Origin: Carallia brachiata
Lineage: Eukaryota; Streptophyta; Magnoliopsida; Malpighiales; Rhizophoraceae
DNA: 64,000 bases
NCBI GenBank assembly: GCA_021464245.1
Contig: JADCRB010000016.1
Span: forward strand, 11,342,647 to 11,406,646
Reading direction: 5' to 3'
This document shows, piece by piece, positions 50,871 to 62,800 of the stretch. The position numbers and the translations under genes were made by a program. Numbering within the stretch: position 1 is the stretch's first letter; every line of letters starts with the position of its first letter. The notes below the pieces were generated by a model that saw only the letters and a list, made by a program, of their open reading frames with translations, was not told the DNA's origin and searched no databases.

Positions 50871-51589
50871 AGTTCACTGTAATAAATATAAAAGTTCAGC
50901 AAATAGCAAAAATAAAAAACAAAAAAAGAAACAGTAACAAAAAATGACAGCATTTCCAAACAAGGCCGTTCATCGATTTTAAAATTTTTTGTTTCAATTT
51001 GATCCGGTACAATTCTAACAATATTTGTATATGGTTAGGTTTCTTGGTCTTATCTTCTGCTTTAATGAGATAAATAAAATCCTAAATGGATAATCACTAG
51101 ATATAGTCTAGTAATCATCAAACATAAAATTTTGAGTGTTCGAACCTAGACTTTATTAATAGATAATATTTACTCCCCAATCCAACTAGAACCAAAAAAA
51201 AAAAGAATCCTAAGTGGATATATATACTTTTGATTTTTAGTATGAAAAAGAAATAACATATCATTATAGCAAAATACCACTATTTCTTCCTATTATTTAG
51301 TAAGTAGCAACAAATAATTAGCGACTTCAATTTAATAAAATCATAATAAAAAATGATTGATATATGTAACTTCTTCGATTTTATGGGAACCACAACTTGT
51401 TACGAGAAATGAAGCCCCAAATGACGGCAGGAATTTTAAAATGAACTAGCTGTCTAGGGTAATTGGGAGTTCGATTCAGCTAGTTCATTAGTATTATATT
51501 ATGGAGTAATTGGGAGTTCAATGCCTAGCTCCTCTTCCAAATCTTTGTTTCCTCAGTCGTAATGTGAATTTTCTCCCTCTTTTAAAGAC
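50871..51589. other. Intergenic, nothing clear
   Basis: AT-rich with a SINE-like fragment near 51,060-51,200 (GTGTTCGAACCTAGAC). No gene. Confidence 0.45.
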
Positions 51590-53042
51590 CTAAAAAATTG
51601 AAGATGAACGCGAAAATTTTTGGTTTATAGATGCCGTTTGTATACATATGACATATGCTGCAATTCCACAAAGTGCCAACACCACAACCAGCATCGCCAA
51701 CTTTTTGTTTATTTCCCATCCTGAACTTGAATTTTCCATTTCACACAAATAATTTGATGGCAAACTAGCACTCAAGCTGACATTTTCGGGGCTGCTTCTT
51801 AATTTGTTGGAATTTGGAGGTGGTTTCCTTGGCAGTATTATGTGAAGAACCCCGCGATTGAACTTTGCTCGAATTTCATTCTTTTTGCACCACTTGGTGA
51901 CTTTGATGTCTTTGCGGAATCGACTCCGGCGAGTGTTATCTACAGGACGTTCTCCAGTTATTGTTATGATCCCAAGATGGTTTATTTGCACCCTCAATTC
52001 CTCTGTTTTGAAACCTGTTTATGCATATATCAGATGAGTATTAGGCGTCTTGTGAGCATTATTTTGAAAATCGGACCGGACTGATTGGTCGGACCGGTTG
52101 AATCGATGACTAGCCGGAGGTCCGGGCTGATTTAGGAAAATTTTTAGGGATGACTTGGACCGGTCAAGAACTAGTGAAAACCGATGAAAACCGGATCGGT
52201 TGGACAAGTTCAATAAAATTGAAAATTTCATAAATTGTAATTTGACTTCAAATGTTATTTAAATTATAATTTAAATACTAAATTTAATTTAAAAAGTTTA
52301 ATTTAATTCTAAATATGATTAAAATTTTCAATATCATCCTTAAAATTAGAAAAATTAATATTTAATTATTATCTATAATTATTATTTTTTTAATTACTTT
52401 ATACATATATATATATATATTAAATATCAGTTCGACCGGTTCAACTTGTTGAATCTTGACCCACTAATATTTCCGGTTCGATAGTCGGTCGAGTTCTGAC
52501 AACCTTACTTAGTGCGTTTCATTGCCTTCCTCGAAAAAATAAAAAGAAAAAAAAAACAGGAGTTTGCCCCCATATCGAATAAAATTGGTGTTACTTTATA
52601 TTTTGCATCAAAAATCCAAAATCATTTTGTAAAACTTTCTCGTTATAGCAAAGCAGTGCATCACTTATTGATGTGATATTTGCATTACTAGCATGTGCTC
52701 CAAACTCAGGCATATTAAATGAAGAGAGAGAGAGAGAGGGGTAGACATAAGTTGATTTAGAAATTGGTAATTAGAAAAGATTTAAGATAACTAAATCTTA
52801 CGGATGGTTTAATGTACAATAAATTGATATAACGATAATAAATTCATATAGCCGACCTCAATTTAATTTAAAATTGAGGCTTTGTTGTTGTTTATATGAA
52901 TTACGACGTCTCATGTTTGAGCTTGGAAAAAAATAACGAATATACCTTGGAGATGGAGCTCAAGGGTGTCACGTCCTTCCATTCTTTGCCACCTGCAAAA
53001 GGGCTCGAAATCATCATAAGATCGCTCGACACTTTTCTCCAT
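51590..53042 (-). CDS. HSP20-like membrane-anchored protein (RTM2-like), copy 1
   Basis: Two exons: 52946-53042 (ATG at 53,042) and 51590-52014, with a phase-1 GT-AG intron of 931 bp; the product is 173 residues. Residues about 8-95 form an alpha-crystallin/HSP20-type domain (SYDDFEPFCRWQRMEGRDTL, LGIITITGERPVD, FRKDIKV, GVLHIILPRK). A polar linker follows, then a single hydrophobic helix at about 138-157 (LAMLVVVLALCGIAAYVICI). HSP20 core plus a C-terminal membrane anchor is the layout of RTM2, a phloem protein that restricts long-distance potyvirus movement in Arabidopsis; most homologues have no known role and may simply be membrane-bound small HSP relatives. A repeat sits in the intron. 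The start fits the neighbour gene at 55,110, which shares the exon layout. Confidence 0.85.
52065..52510. mobile_element. Non-autonomous DNA element (hAT-like?) in the RTM2-like copy 1 intron
   Basis: This intronic segment is bounded by GGTCGGACCGGTTGAAT and related GACCGGT/CCGGTTC motifs on both ends in opposite sense, with an AT-rich centre. This CCGGTT-rich layout is common in dispersed non-autonomous elements of dicots. No ORF is seen. Class and borders are uncertain. Confidence 0.45.
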
Positions 53043-55109
53043 TTGGTGGGGTTCTTTTCCCCTTGATGTTTTGATGTTCTTGATCGAAATACTTAACTGG
53101 CTAGATGTTGTTGCTCATTTGAGAATATATATTCTTTATGAATTTTTTTAATATTGCACATGAGAGGGTTACCAACCAAGGAAGGTCTCAATTGGAAGAG
53201 AATCAAGAATTTGGGTTTCCCCCAAGGAAGTGATTTTGCTTTTGCTGTGTTGAAAAAGGTTGGTTCTCATTCTAAAGCCGCACAAGCATGCGTGCAAATG
53301 GCCATGATCCACACTTGCTTGTGCAGGGGGGAAAGCAGTACCATAATTGGTTTGGACACTATTTTATTTTTTAACCTCGTTGAAAAGCTATCATAGGATA
53401 TATGTTTCATGAATGAGATCTCAGATAAAAAATTATTGTAATTCGTTAGATGTCCTAATTCCATCTCACTTACAGAAAAGACATATCACTTCCAAGCTTA
53501 AGGCATATTTTTGCCTAAATGGAAGAGAACATATATTGCACAAAGTTTCAAACACCGGTCTACCGTGCCACCAATCTCCCACTTGCACTCTGGCTAACAT
53601 AGGCAAGTTTAATTTTCATTGGTCAGTAAACATTGGGTCAAATACCATCCACTATCCAGTACTAGCATGTTTCATTTTGACGTACTTCATCTTTCTTTTA
53701 GGGTCCAGTTGCCGAACCGCTAAAGTCCAATCCAGCTGGGGTCAACTCACACTTTTTTTTTGTTTTTCTTGGTCCTCGACCCACATTTTTTCGTTGGCTG
53801 AGGTTTGACAGTCCTATTCTATGGGTCAGGCAGAGCTCGGATATAAACATTTCGGCGTGCATTAGGCTGACCCTAGCCCAACTTGTTATGCGAACAAATT
53901 TGTTTACAAGCGGAAAAAAAAAAAAAAAACCCACAAGGGAAAAAAAAAAGGAAAAAAAAATTCCCATAATTTTAATGTTTCTCAAGGAACATAATTTAGA
54001 TTTTTATTATAAAGATTTTAAATTTTAATCTTAAAAAAAAAAAAGTATAAGACTTACAGGAATGAGATAATTACTTTTATTATATAATTTATAATTTAAT
54101 GTACCTTTTAATGTACAACAAAAAAAAGGAAAAAAATCCCTTGAGGACACCCCATAGTAAATAACTTAAAATTTTATTTTAAAGGTCTTCGCGGTAATTT
54201 TGAGAAGAGAATTAATGCCCAATAGACCTTCTTATAAAAAATAAAAAAAAATTTTGATGAAGGAATGGTAATTGTCATCCTCCCCTCCTTTCTTTTCTCC
54301 CCCATTCCTTTCTTTCAACTAGCATAAGACCAAAACCCTTTTTAGGTTTTTGGGATGTATACCTTATCCCAAGAACAAGCGAGCAATCATCAATACAGGT
54401 ACCATCCGCTGTTGGAACTACGTATTCCTATGAGTGCACCACAAATAAAAGTCAGAATTTGAATCTCTGCGTATGCATTAACCACGCTCCAAATTACAGG
54501 TAAAATATGATTGATAAGCGATGAGATCAAGGTATAGTATAGTGTTGGAAAATGATCCCACGTGGGTTGGGAATAAAGAAAAAAAATGGTTTAAAAAGTT
54601 TATGGGGTAAGTTGGAAGTCATTTTAACATATAATAAATCTATTGACTAAAAATGAAATTGGCCCAAATACTCTTTTATTCACATTAAAATCCAATCTCA
54701 CGAGAAATAGATACTCCACAAATTACAACATATAAAATAACTAATGCTCGAGTTGTGAGTTTTGTTTTAGAAAATAATCATGTCATCATCAGGTGACCTT
54801 TAGGTTGAGCTCACAAAGAGAATGTTTACTTCCCAACAACAATGACATCAAATGCTTTAGTATGGCCTCTGATAAGGACAGTCTTTTGTCCGAATTTCAC
54901 CGTTCCCCGTCCAAAATATTTCAATATAAGAATTACTTAAATTACTCGCGAGTGTTTGGAGAGTAAAAACAAAGTACGAAAGAACAATGGAAAAGAAAAA
55001 ATACGCATGTTAGTTCATAACAACTGTTGTTTCATATTCAACACACAAGGAAGCATTTAATTTCTTGCATTATTGTACAGAAAAAAAACGTACAACAAAT
55101 TTTTTTGCA
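53043..55109. other. Spacer between the RTM2-like genes
   Basis: No gene. It contains a fragment resembling a dispersed repeat near 53,998-54,120 (ends in TAATGTAC) and many A-rich runs. A short plus-strand open frame at 53,154-53,396 reads like a degraded coding fragment (RGLPTKEGLNWKRIKNLGF) but cannot be assigned. Confidence 0.45.
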
Positions 55110-56186
55110 CTAAGTATGAGAGCACGATTGACGATATTTGCACAGAACAAATGGGCCAATAGCAATGAACAAGGCCAGCATTAGTGCTAGACTAAAAATT
55201 AAGCCTTTTGATCGAAGCAATGTAGCTTTCTTGGTGGCAATGGCAGTCCCTTCACCAGGGCGGTCCGATCGATTGGTTGCGGTGTTATTGCTTATGCTAC
55301 TTATTCCATTGATCACCGGTTTTGCTATTTCATTTTGTTGATTTTGCAGTGGCAATGCGGGTTGATCTTGAGAGGGAGGTGGTGATGATGAGATCAAGGG
55401 TGTTCTCTTTGGCATGATTACGCGAAGAATGCCAATATTGGAAAATTTTGCATAAATTTCGTTGGTTTTGCAAGCCTTTGAAACTCTTATTTCCTTGCGA
55501 AAACGGCTCACTCTCCCCACATCCAAAGGTCGTTCTCCGGTAATTACCATTATTCCCAGATGGGTGAGCTGGATCCTCACTTGTTCCTTCTTCAAACCTA
55601 TTGAGCAAAATGAAACAATTTGCGGCCATTGGAATAGATATTCATGTCTATGTACAAGAGAAAACCATATCCATCTCTAATTTTTATTAGCATTTAGCAC
55701 CATATTCATGTATAACATATGCATTAATTCTAATTAAATATGCAACCTTTTTCTTTCAAATTATATTGTATGGATGCACGAATTAGATGCAGGACCATAT
55801 TACTCAATTTTAACAATTGGACGGTTAGTCGTCTTTGATCCGTCATTAATCAAAAGATTTATCAATTACAACTAACGTTAAAATTCTACTTTATGGATTT
55901 GCACCTAATCTCTACACCCAATTCCCTTGTCTATGTAACTTTTTTGTTTTCTTTTTTTTGTTCCAAGCGCCTTTTTTTGATACAAAAAAAATTTTAAGGT
56001 AAATATGGGACAACTTCTAAGACTAGATAGATTAACAAAACAAAAGAAAACAAGGGCAAGGCAATGTGACAAAAGGTGGTACGTACCATGAAGATGGACC
56101 TCAAGAGTGTCCTGACCTTCCTTTCTTTGCCACTTGCAAAAGGGCTCAAAATCCTCGTAAGAGGGCTTGACAGGAATCTCAGCCAT
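55110..56186 (-). CDS. HSP20-like membrane-anchored protein (RTM2-like), copy 2
   Basis: Two exons: 56087-56186 (ATG at 56,186) and 55110-55597, phase-1 intron (GTACGT...TAG), 195 residues. It has the same exon plan as copy 1. The HSP20-type domain spans about 9-98 (SYEDFEPFCKWQRKEGQDTL, LGIMVITGERPLD, RFRKEIRVSK, ILRVIMPKRTP). The linker (about 99-164) is longer than in copy 1 and rich in Pro, Gln, Asn and Ser. A hydrophobic helix follows at about 165-186 (GLIFSLALMLALFIAIGPFV), then a short basic tail. The pair is a tandem duplication on the same strand, separated by 2 kb. The predicted place is a membrane with the HSP20 domain in the cytosol. An antiviral role like RTM2 is possible but not shown by sequence. 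Confidence 0.87.
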
Positions 56187-58610
56187 TGATTTTCTATTGG
56201 GTTGCTAACTATTCCTTTTGGTTATTATCGGGATTTTGGTACAAAACAGCACAATCTTTTTGATTCAATAATCAGTAATTGCCCCTTTCTCCTGTATGTT
56301 CGCTATATATATGTATATATATATATATATGATACAGGAAATTGTGGTGCAAGAGGTTACTTTTGGGTTACCACTTAAAAAGATAATTATTCTTTCTTCG
56401 ATATTTGAGGATTTAAGTTGGTTTGTTTCTTCAAATGGTTTTCCTTCCGCTTTGGATGATCCCCTCCGAGTGCATAATGATGGAGACAATTATTCTCTCT
56501 TTCTTGGATAACTTTTGGGGAAAAAAAAAAAAACAAAAACAATAGGGTAGGGGACACGCGGGAGAGAAAAAGAGAGGGAGGAGACGTAGGAGGATCTACG
56601 GTGGATCCCACAGAATTTTTTGATTTTTTCGAAAAGAATAATTTATGTATACAAAAGATAAATTAAAAATAAAATTTTTTTTAAAATTATGTGTAATTAG
56701 TTTAAATTGATATGTAATATATATTATATATACAAGAAAATAATATTAATATACAACTGATTTAAAATTGATATATAATAAGTTAAGATGAAAAAAAATA
56801 TATGGTCAAATGACTGCTTTAGCATTTGCGTCAAAAACACCGCATTTTGTATCAAAAATAAATAAATAAATAATAAATAAAGTGATAGTAATTTTTTTGC
56901 ACGCCATGTTGAACATTCCTTTATTAGTGCCAATTTGCATGCATCCTAAAATTCTAACTTGTAGATGGCAGTTTAAACATATGATTTAGATGAAAATAGT
57001 ACAATTTTAGTTGAAAAATGATGATCACAATACACTTCCTGGCTCTCTAGCTTATTCCATTAGAAAATAACTGTAACGATCAATTCCTTCTTTATTTTCG
57101 GACAAATAACGATCAATTCGATCCCTTTTGACTGTATTTCCCGCTTCTTCATGTTCCTTTCTTGAGGGCTTTTAAAGAGTATTATTGACTTATTGATAAT
57201 CAACATAGCATGCCCAGTCAACCGTTGGTTGCACATTTTTGCCTTTTGCTGTTAACAATAGAATTCATAGGCGTCTAACGATTATAATAGTATAATATGA
57301 TTACATATGTGAAACACGTCAAATTGACTGTATGTGTATAAAAAAGCTTGAATACATCTATTCATGCATTGTCAATTATTATCACAGATCATAAAAGTAG
57401 ACAGGCGTGCCAATGGACTCACATATGCAAATGCTAGAGTATTTTTTAATAGTCACGTCCGGTAATCAAAAATATTTTTCCTTCTTTCTTTTTGATGGAA
57501 CCTTGTTTTGTACGAAGACCTAGAATGATGAGCAACTTTGCAAGTTTGCAACATGTATATAGCTTTATCCCCAAGTTCTTTCACTCAACATTAAAAACTA
57601 ATAATTCTTTTTAATATGTTACCATTTGCAACATATGATTTTTGTTGCCCAGATGAATCCTGAATGTGATTCGGTGCTTGGTGGGTTATGGTGGTGTTAC
57701 AAGGTTGGATCTTTTCAGTGTGATGTTCTGGTTGGTGCGGAGCTTTAGAGCACATCAACTAGTTATTGTGCGGCATATTTTAAGAAGCTTAATTGAAGTC
57801 TACTAAGCCACTAATTAAACTCATGCAATCTCTATCAAAAGGTGGTGACAAATATTTCAGGCTGAAAATGATTTGGCTAGAGTCGCTAGACAAGGGCAAT
57901 TATGTTGTCTGGACAAATGTAGAACCATAGAAGTCAACCAAGGTCTCCAAGAAATGATGACCAGATTAATTGGTGAAAACATAGGTTTTTGATGTAAGAG
58001 TGACACGGATACATAAACATACAATCATGATTATTGGGTGTACATAGGTTGCACATTTGCAGATTGATTTTTATACAACTAACAATTCTAATTGCAGCTT
58101 TTACCGTATGCTCCGTATGTTCAATAAGCAGCCCTTATAATTTAGTTGCAGTCTACTGATCAAATTGAAGCAAGAGAATCTGAGTTAGCAGAATGTTAAA
58201 AATATGGATGATTACCAACATCCATTAGTCAAAAATGTATCAATTGGCAAAGAAAAACACATGTTTGCTTTTGCTCCCTCTTCTCAGGACTAGAAAGTAG
58301 AAAACCCACTAATAATATTGATCTTCCCTAAGAAAACTTGCACATAAAGTTGAACAATTGGCTCCCTTTACTTTGGAAACAGTTTAATTCTCTGGGAGAT
58401 GTTTAGTTTAACCTACTTAGTGATGCCATTATGCTTTACCTCTTATTAACATAATTGTCCCTTTCTCTCAAAAAAACATAATAGCCCCATAACACATCAT
58501 TCATCATTCTTTCTGCTGCTAGTCCAAGTATAAATTTACATAAACAGCAGAGCCATATCATAAATTTTCAGACATTACTCCACCTTCCCAATAGAATTAT
58601 GAACTTCCTG
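56187..58610. other. Intergenic between the RTM2-like pair and the annexin
   Basis: No supportable gene. There is an (AT)n run near 56,306-56,330 upstream of RTM2-like copy 2 and poly-A tracts. A balanced patch near 57,650-57,780 (GGTTATGGTGGTGTTACAAGG) has no ORF of note. Confidence 0.5.
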
Positions 58611-59890
58611 TTACTGGCCAGTAAAAGTTGCTTTTGTGGCTAAAGCAACAAGAAAGTCCCTGTATTCCCCAGATGGAGTGCTTTCACATATTGCATCTTT
58701 CAGTTCCACAGTATATTCCTGCTTGAAAACCCTTTGGATTTCATGCATGTCTACCTCAGCTCTGCTCACCATTATCCGTGCCAAGGCACCCTTATCCGTG
58801 GTTGTGCCTTTCATGCTCATGTACAATGCCTGAAATAATTTCAGAACAGTAATCAAAATAGCAGTTCAAAAGCTTATAATTGTTGCTATATAGTTTCATA
58901 TACATTGACTTGATGCCATCAGACCTCAAATTTTCTGGAATTGGTCAAATACCTTTGCATAATAATTGAAGGGATTACACATGCATTTTATGACAGTTCT
59001 AAGGGCATTTCCAAACTCCGTGCAGTTTCCATTCTTCAGTGACTGCAAAAAGAGATTTCGCAGAGATTATGCATACCATGAAAGCTTTAATTTTGTGTCA
59101 AAATTAGTCTGAGGAAATGTCACCTTCGAGTACTCATGACCATAGATACGTTTAAAGCTAGAAAATGTCAGTTTCATCTGTGGAATGCTTCTTTTACTCA
59201 GAATCTCAAGCGCAACGGCCTCTTCGACGGCCTTTGAGCCTCCCTCCCCTGTTTCATGTAGCCTGATTGCATCACAATTGGCAATGTGTTGGCTAACATC
59301 TGCATGGTGAGCCGTGTGTGATGCTGCCAGTGCCACAAGAATCTGAAAAATCAACAACTCAATTTTCCATGAAAATAATCCTTTAATTGAACACAAACAT
59401 GCTTGAATCCATGATTATATGTGCAATGCAGAACAGCTTTTACCTTCTGGTATGGATTCGGGGGCTCGAGATTTATGATATCTTGACTCAATTGTCTTCC
59501 AAACCTTGCTTGGTAAGCTTGTCTTATGAGCATGATATGACTTGATTTTCTACTCACAAAAATCTCAACAAGAACTTTGTAGTTAGTATCATCACCTTCT
59601 TCAAGAGCTTCCCTTGCCAAAATAGCATCGCGTTCGTGTGGTTCTACCATCCATATGGACAGAACTCCACATAATTTTGCTCCAACATTGGAGCCCTGCA
59701 ACTTTTGAAGAAGATTTGCTATGTCTTCTCCATACATTGCCTTGTAAGTTTCTCTAATCTGTTGCCGTTTAAGCTTGGACCAACTAGCAAACAATAAAAC
59801 CAACTGGTTTAATCTCCCCCATGATTCATGAATCTCTTTGCATTCATTCTCAATCCCATAACTACAATTTCCCAAGATCTTGGTGGCCAT
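58611..59890 (-). CDS. Annexin-like protein
   Basis: Four exons on the - strand: 59444-59890, 59124-59342, 58953-59042 and 58611-58829, all phase 0 with GT-AG borders, giving 324 residues (plant annexins are about 315). Annexin repeats are recognisable: residues about 20-85 ([21 protein letters not shown]), 90-150 ([38 protein letters not shown]), 165-225 ([29 protein letters not shown]) and 250-320 ([35 protein letters not shown]). The family binds acidic phospholipids, often with Ca2+, at the cytosolic face of membranes. Here the GxGTD calcium loop is not kept in repeat 1 (SYGIENE) or repeat 4 (KGTTTDKG), so classic Ca2+ binding looks lost or weak. The start codon is the first ATG of the exon. 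Closest named type uncertain (divergent D3/D5/D8-like). Confidence 0.88.
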
Positions 59891-59899
59891 AGCAGAAGT

Positions 59900-62800
59900 A
59901 AAAGCTGTTTCCTAGGTACTCATTAAGACCCCAATTCAGCATACATAGAGACAACAGCCAAAACATGAAAAACAAGGAAGGAATATTGCTTTTTTCTGAA
60001 ATGTGCTTACTTTTGATGGAGACCACAGAGGTGAAGCTGAGATATTAAAGGTGAAAAAGAAGAGTCTTTCTTCTCTGCAATTTGCATTGAAAGTGCTGTG
60101 GGTTAGGCAGTCATCATGTGTTAATTCTACCAATGCCATGTGAGTTTTTTTGTTTTGTAGCTGACTTTTCATGGATTTCCTAGTAGACTACGAGTATGAA
60201 ATTGGCTTCTTTGCAACAACTTTTTGAATGAGTCTATTGTCATTGCTTTCCCATAAACAGATAACTACAAATAGTGCACTCCAATGTTTTATTTTTTTTT
60301 GCTAATTGAGTTATGAAACTTTTGTAGTTGTTGGTCTAATTCTTCCAATTTTTCCAAAATGTGTCAATTTTAGGGTAAGTGGCAAGCTTGAACATCAATG
60401 CCGTGTTGATTGTTCTTTTCTTTATGCACTTTCAAATTTTGGGCCAATCTCACCTTAAATCTTGGCGTCGTTTGTCATGATCATATCCACACTCGACATT
60501 TTTAAATAATTCATGACATTTTCTTTTGTCTTAAAATAGTGGTCGAGTGAAAAATCACTTCAAAGATTAGTTTGTAATAATGAATCATTTCCCTCTTAAC
60601 AAATGTCACACTTATGAAATAATTCATAAAATTTAAGAATTTATTAATAAGGACCATTTTTAATTAGTTTCGATGATACTCAAATTGGAGACGTTGGTAC
60701 CATTAAGCAACACAAGTCACCGGTATCAATAAAGACACGTGCACGCAAGAGTCGTTATCTTTGCAGAAAAATGAAGAGAAGAATAATTGTTTCTTTTTTG
60801 TCTGATATAATCTGCCACCCTTGTTTCAACCAGCCTTCAATTAATCAAACGAGGGGTCGCGACTTTGATACGGACAACCAATGAAGCCAAAGAGTGTTCC
60901 TCAATTATTGGTTCAGCAACAGTAAACTAACTAGCCAACATAAAGCGTCTAGAAATCATAGTTGCAATGTGATATTGCTCTTGCTTTCGTTGTCCGTCGA
61001 GATTTTACAAAAAAAAAAAAACAAACGTTTTTCTTAGGAAACTAAAGGAAAAGAATGAATAAATAAGAAGCAATCCGCAGTCAAGAGACTGATTCCAATT
61101 TAATTTTGGCATCGAAACTTTCATTTAGAACGTCAAATGCGGAACAAAAAACAAATGCAACCGGGCAATTGAAAACTGTCCTCTAAAACTATTTCCATCT
61201 TCTTCAAACAATTTCATTGTGGCTGACTTGATTGATTTTAAATCAAGTCAGAGCCAAAGCTAGCTCTTAGAAACTTAGTTTTTTGGTAAATAAAGATGAA
61301 AAAGTAAATGTAGTATCTTACAGTCTTATAAGGGTGTATTGTGACTCTGTATTTAAGAAGTATGAAACAATCAAATGATTACGATATTTCTCATATTAAA
61401 CAGTGAACTATATGTTCAAACAATCAAATGACTCTGTTTGGGAATGGTTGTTTCAACTAAATGAATTGTAAATTTTTGGTGTAATGTTATTCTCTTGCTT
61501 GCGGGTGTTTTTGATACTTTTGCATCGGTTCTCTAAATGTGTTTGAAGATTATTAATAGGATGATTTCCTTGTGTTAAAAAAAAAATCCAACCTATAGCA
61601 AAGACGCACTAAAAAAGCATGCTAATCAATGTTATGCCGCTTATGAATATATATGTAAGAATTGATCAAAACTCAAATGGAGATTTGGGAATATGTTATT
61701 TTGTTTGTCCCCGACCCAAAATTCTTTGCCCTTAGCCCAAGCTTCGGAATCGTACCCTATGGTCCAATGAGCACAAATATCATGAATACTGCACCTTGTG
61801 AAGCCATTTTCTTTCTAAGCACAAGATATTTTGAGAGCTGTATCGAATTAAATTGATAAACACTCAGATAGAAAATTGCGGTCTATAAAAAGCTTTTTAT
61901 CTAGGCTGTACATTAAAACAACGCTTTTTCAATTATATGTATATCTTTTGAACACCATCAGGCGCACAAAATTTTGTCCAAATGTAATTATATTTTTTAT
62001 TTTTTATGATTATATCTTCATTTTTTGTAATAAAAAATAATAAGATATACTTTTTTATTATAAAAAATAAAGGTGGGATTACAAAAAATAAAAATATTAT
62101 TATATTCGGACAAACTTTCAAACTTAAATTCGTTAGTACTGTAATTTTTTTTTTGTTATCTTTTAATCAAAGACTTTGACGTTTTTGAATAGTAGTGCTA
62201 CTTCACATGCAATCTGAGGCTGGTAGTTTAAAAGAAAAGTGACACATTACATTCCATTGTGTATGGAAAATACGAAAATGTGTGTGAAGTTTTTGGCTCA
62301 TTCCAGTACTTTGAGCATAATTGGATAGGACATTTTTTTAATACTTTGTATTTGAATTTTACTAATTTTATTATTCTTGAATGATTTTTGGACCTCTCTT
62401 GCGACCCAACAAAAAAAAAATGACTCAAAGATGCAATCATTGGCATAAGTAATGGCTAACTTGTGCCCAATTTGTATGGTAAAAAAAAAAAGGATCCATA
62501 AGGGAACAGAGAAATCCTGATTGGCATCGGAGAAAATACGAATGGAGCAAGCATCGAAATAGGGTACATAAACCTTGTTAAGATTCAAAGTGCAACATTT
62601 CCTGGTCAAAATAATTGACCACAAAATGTATATTACCACCCAAAACACAAATTTCAACCAAACAATAGGGAAATTAAACAGTTGGGGTGCAAACGCAAAC
62701 AAAATGGGAGAGACGACAAAAAATAAAAAAAAATTTATTATATGATTATATTTTAAATATAAAATAGTTAAATATTTTATGTGATAGAATATAATATATA

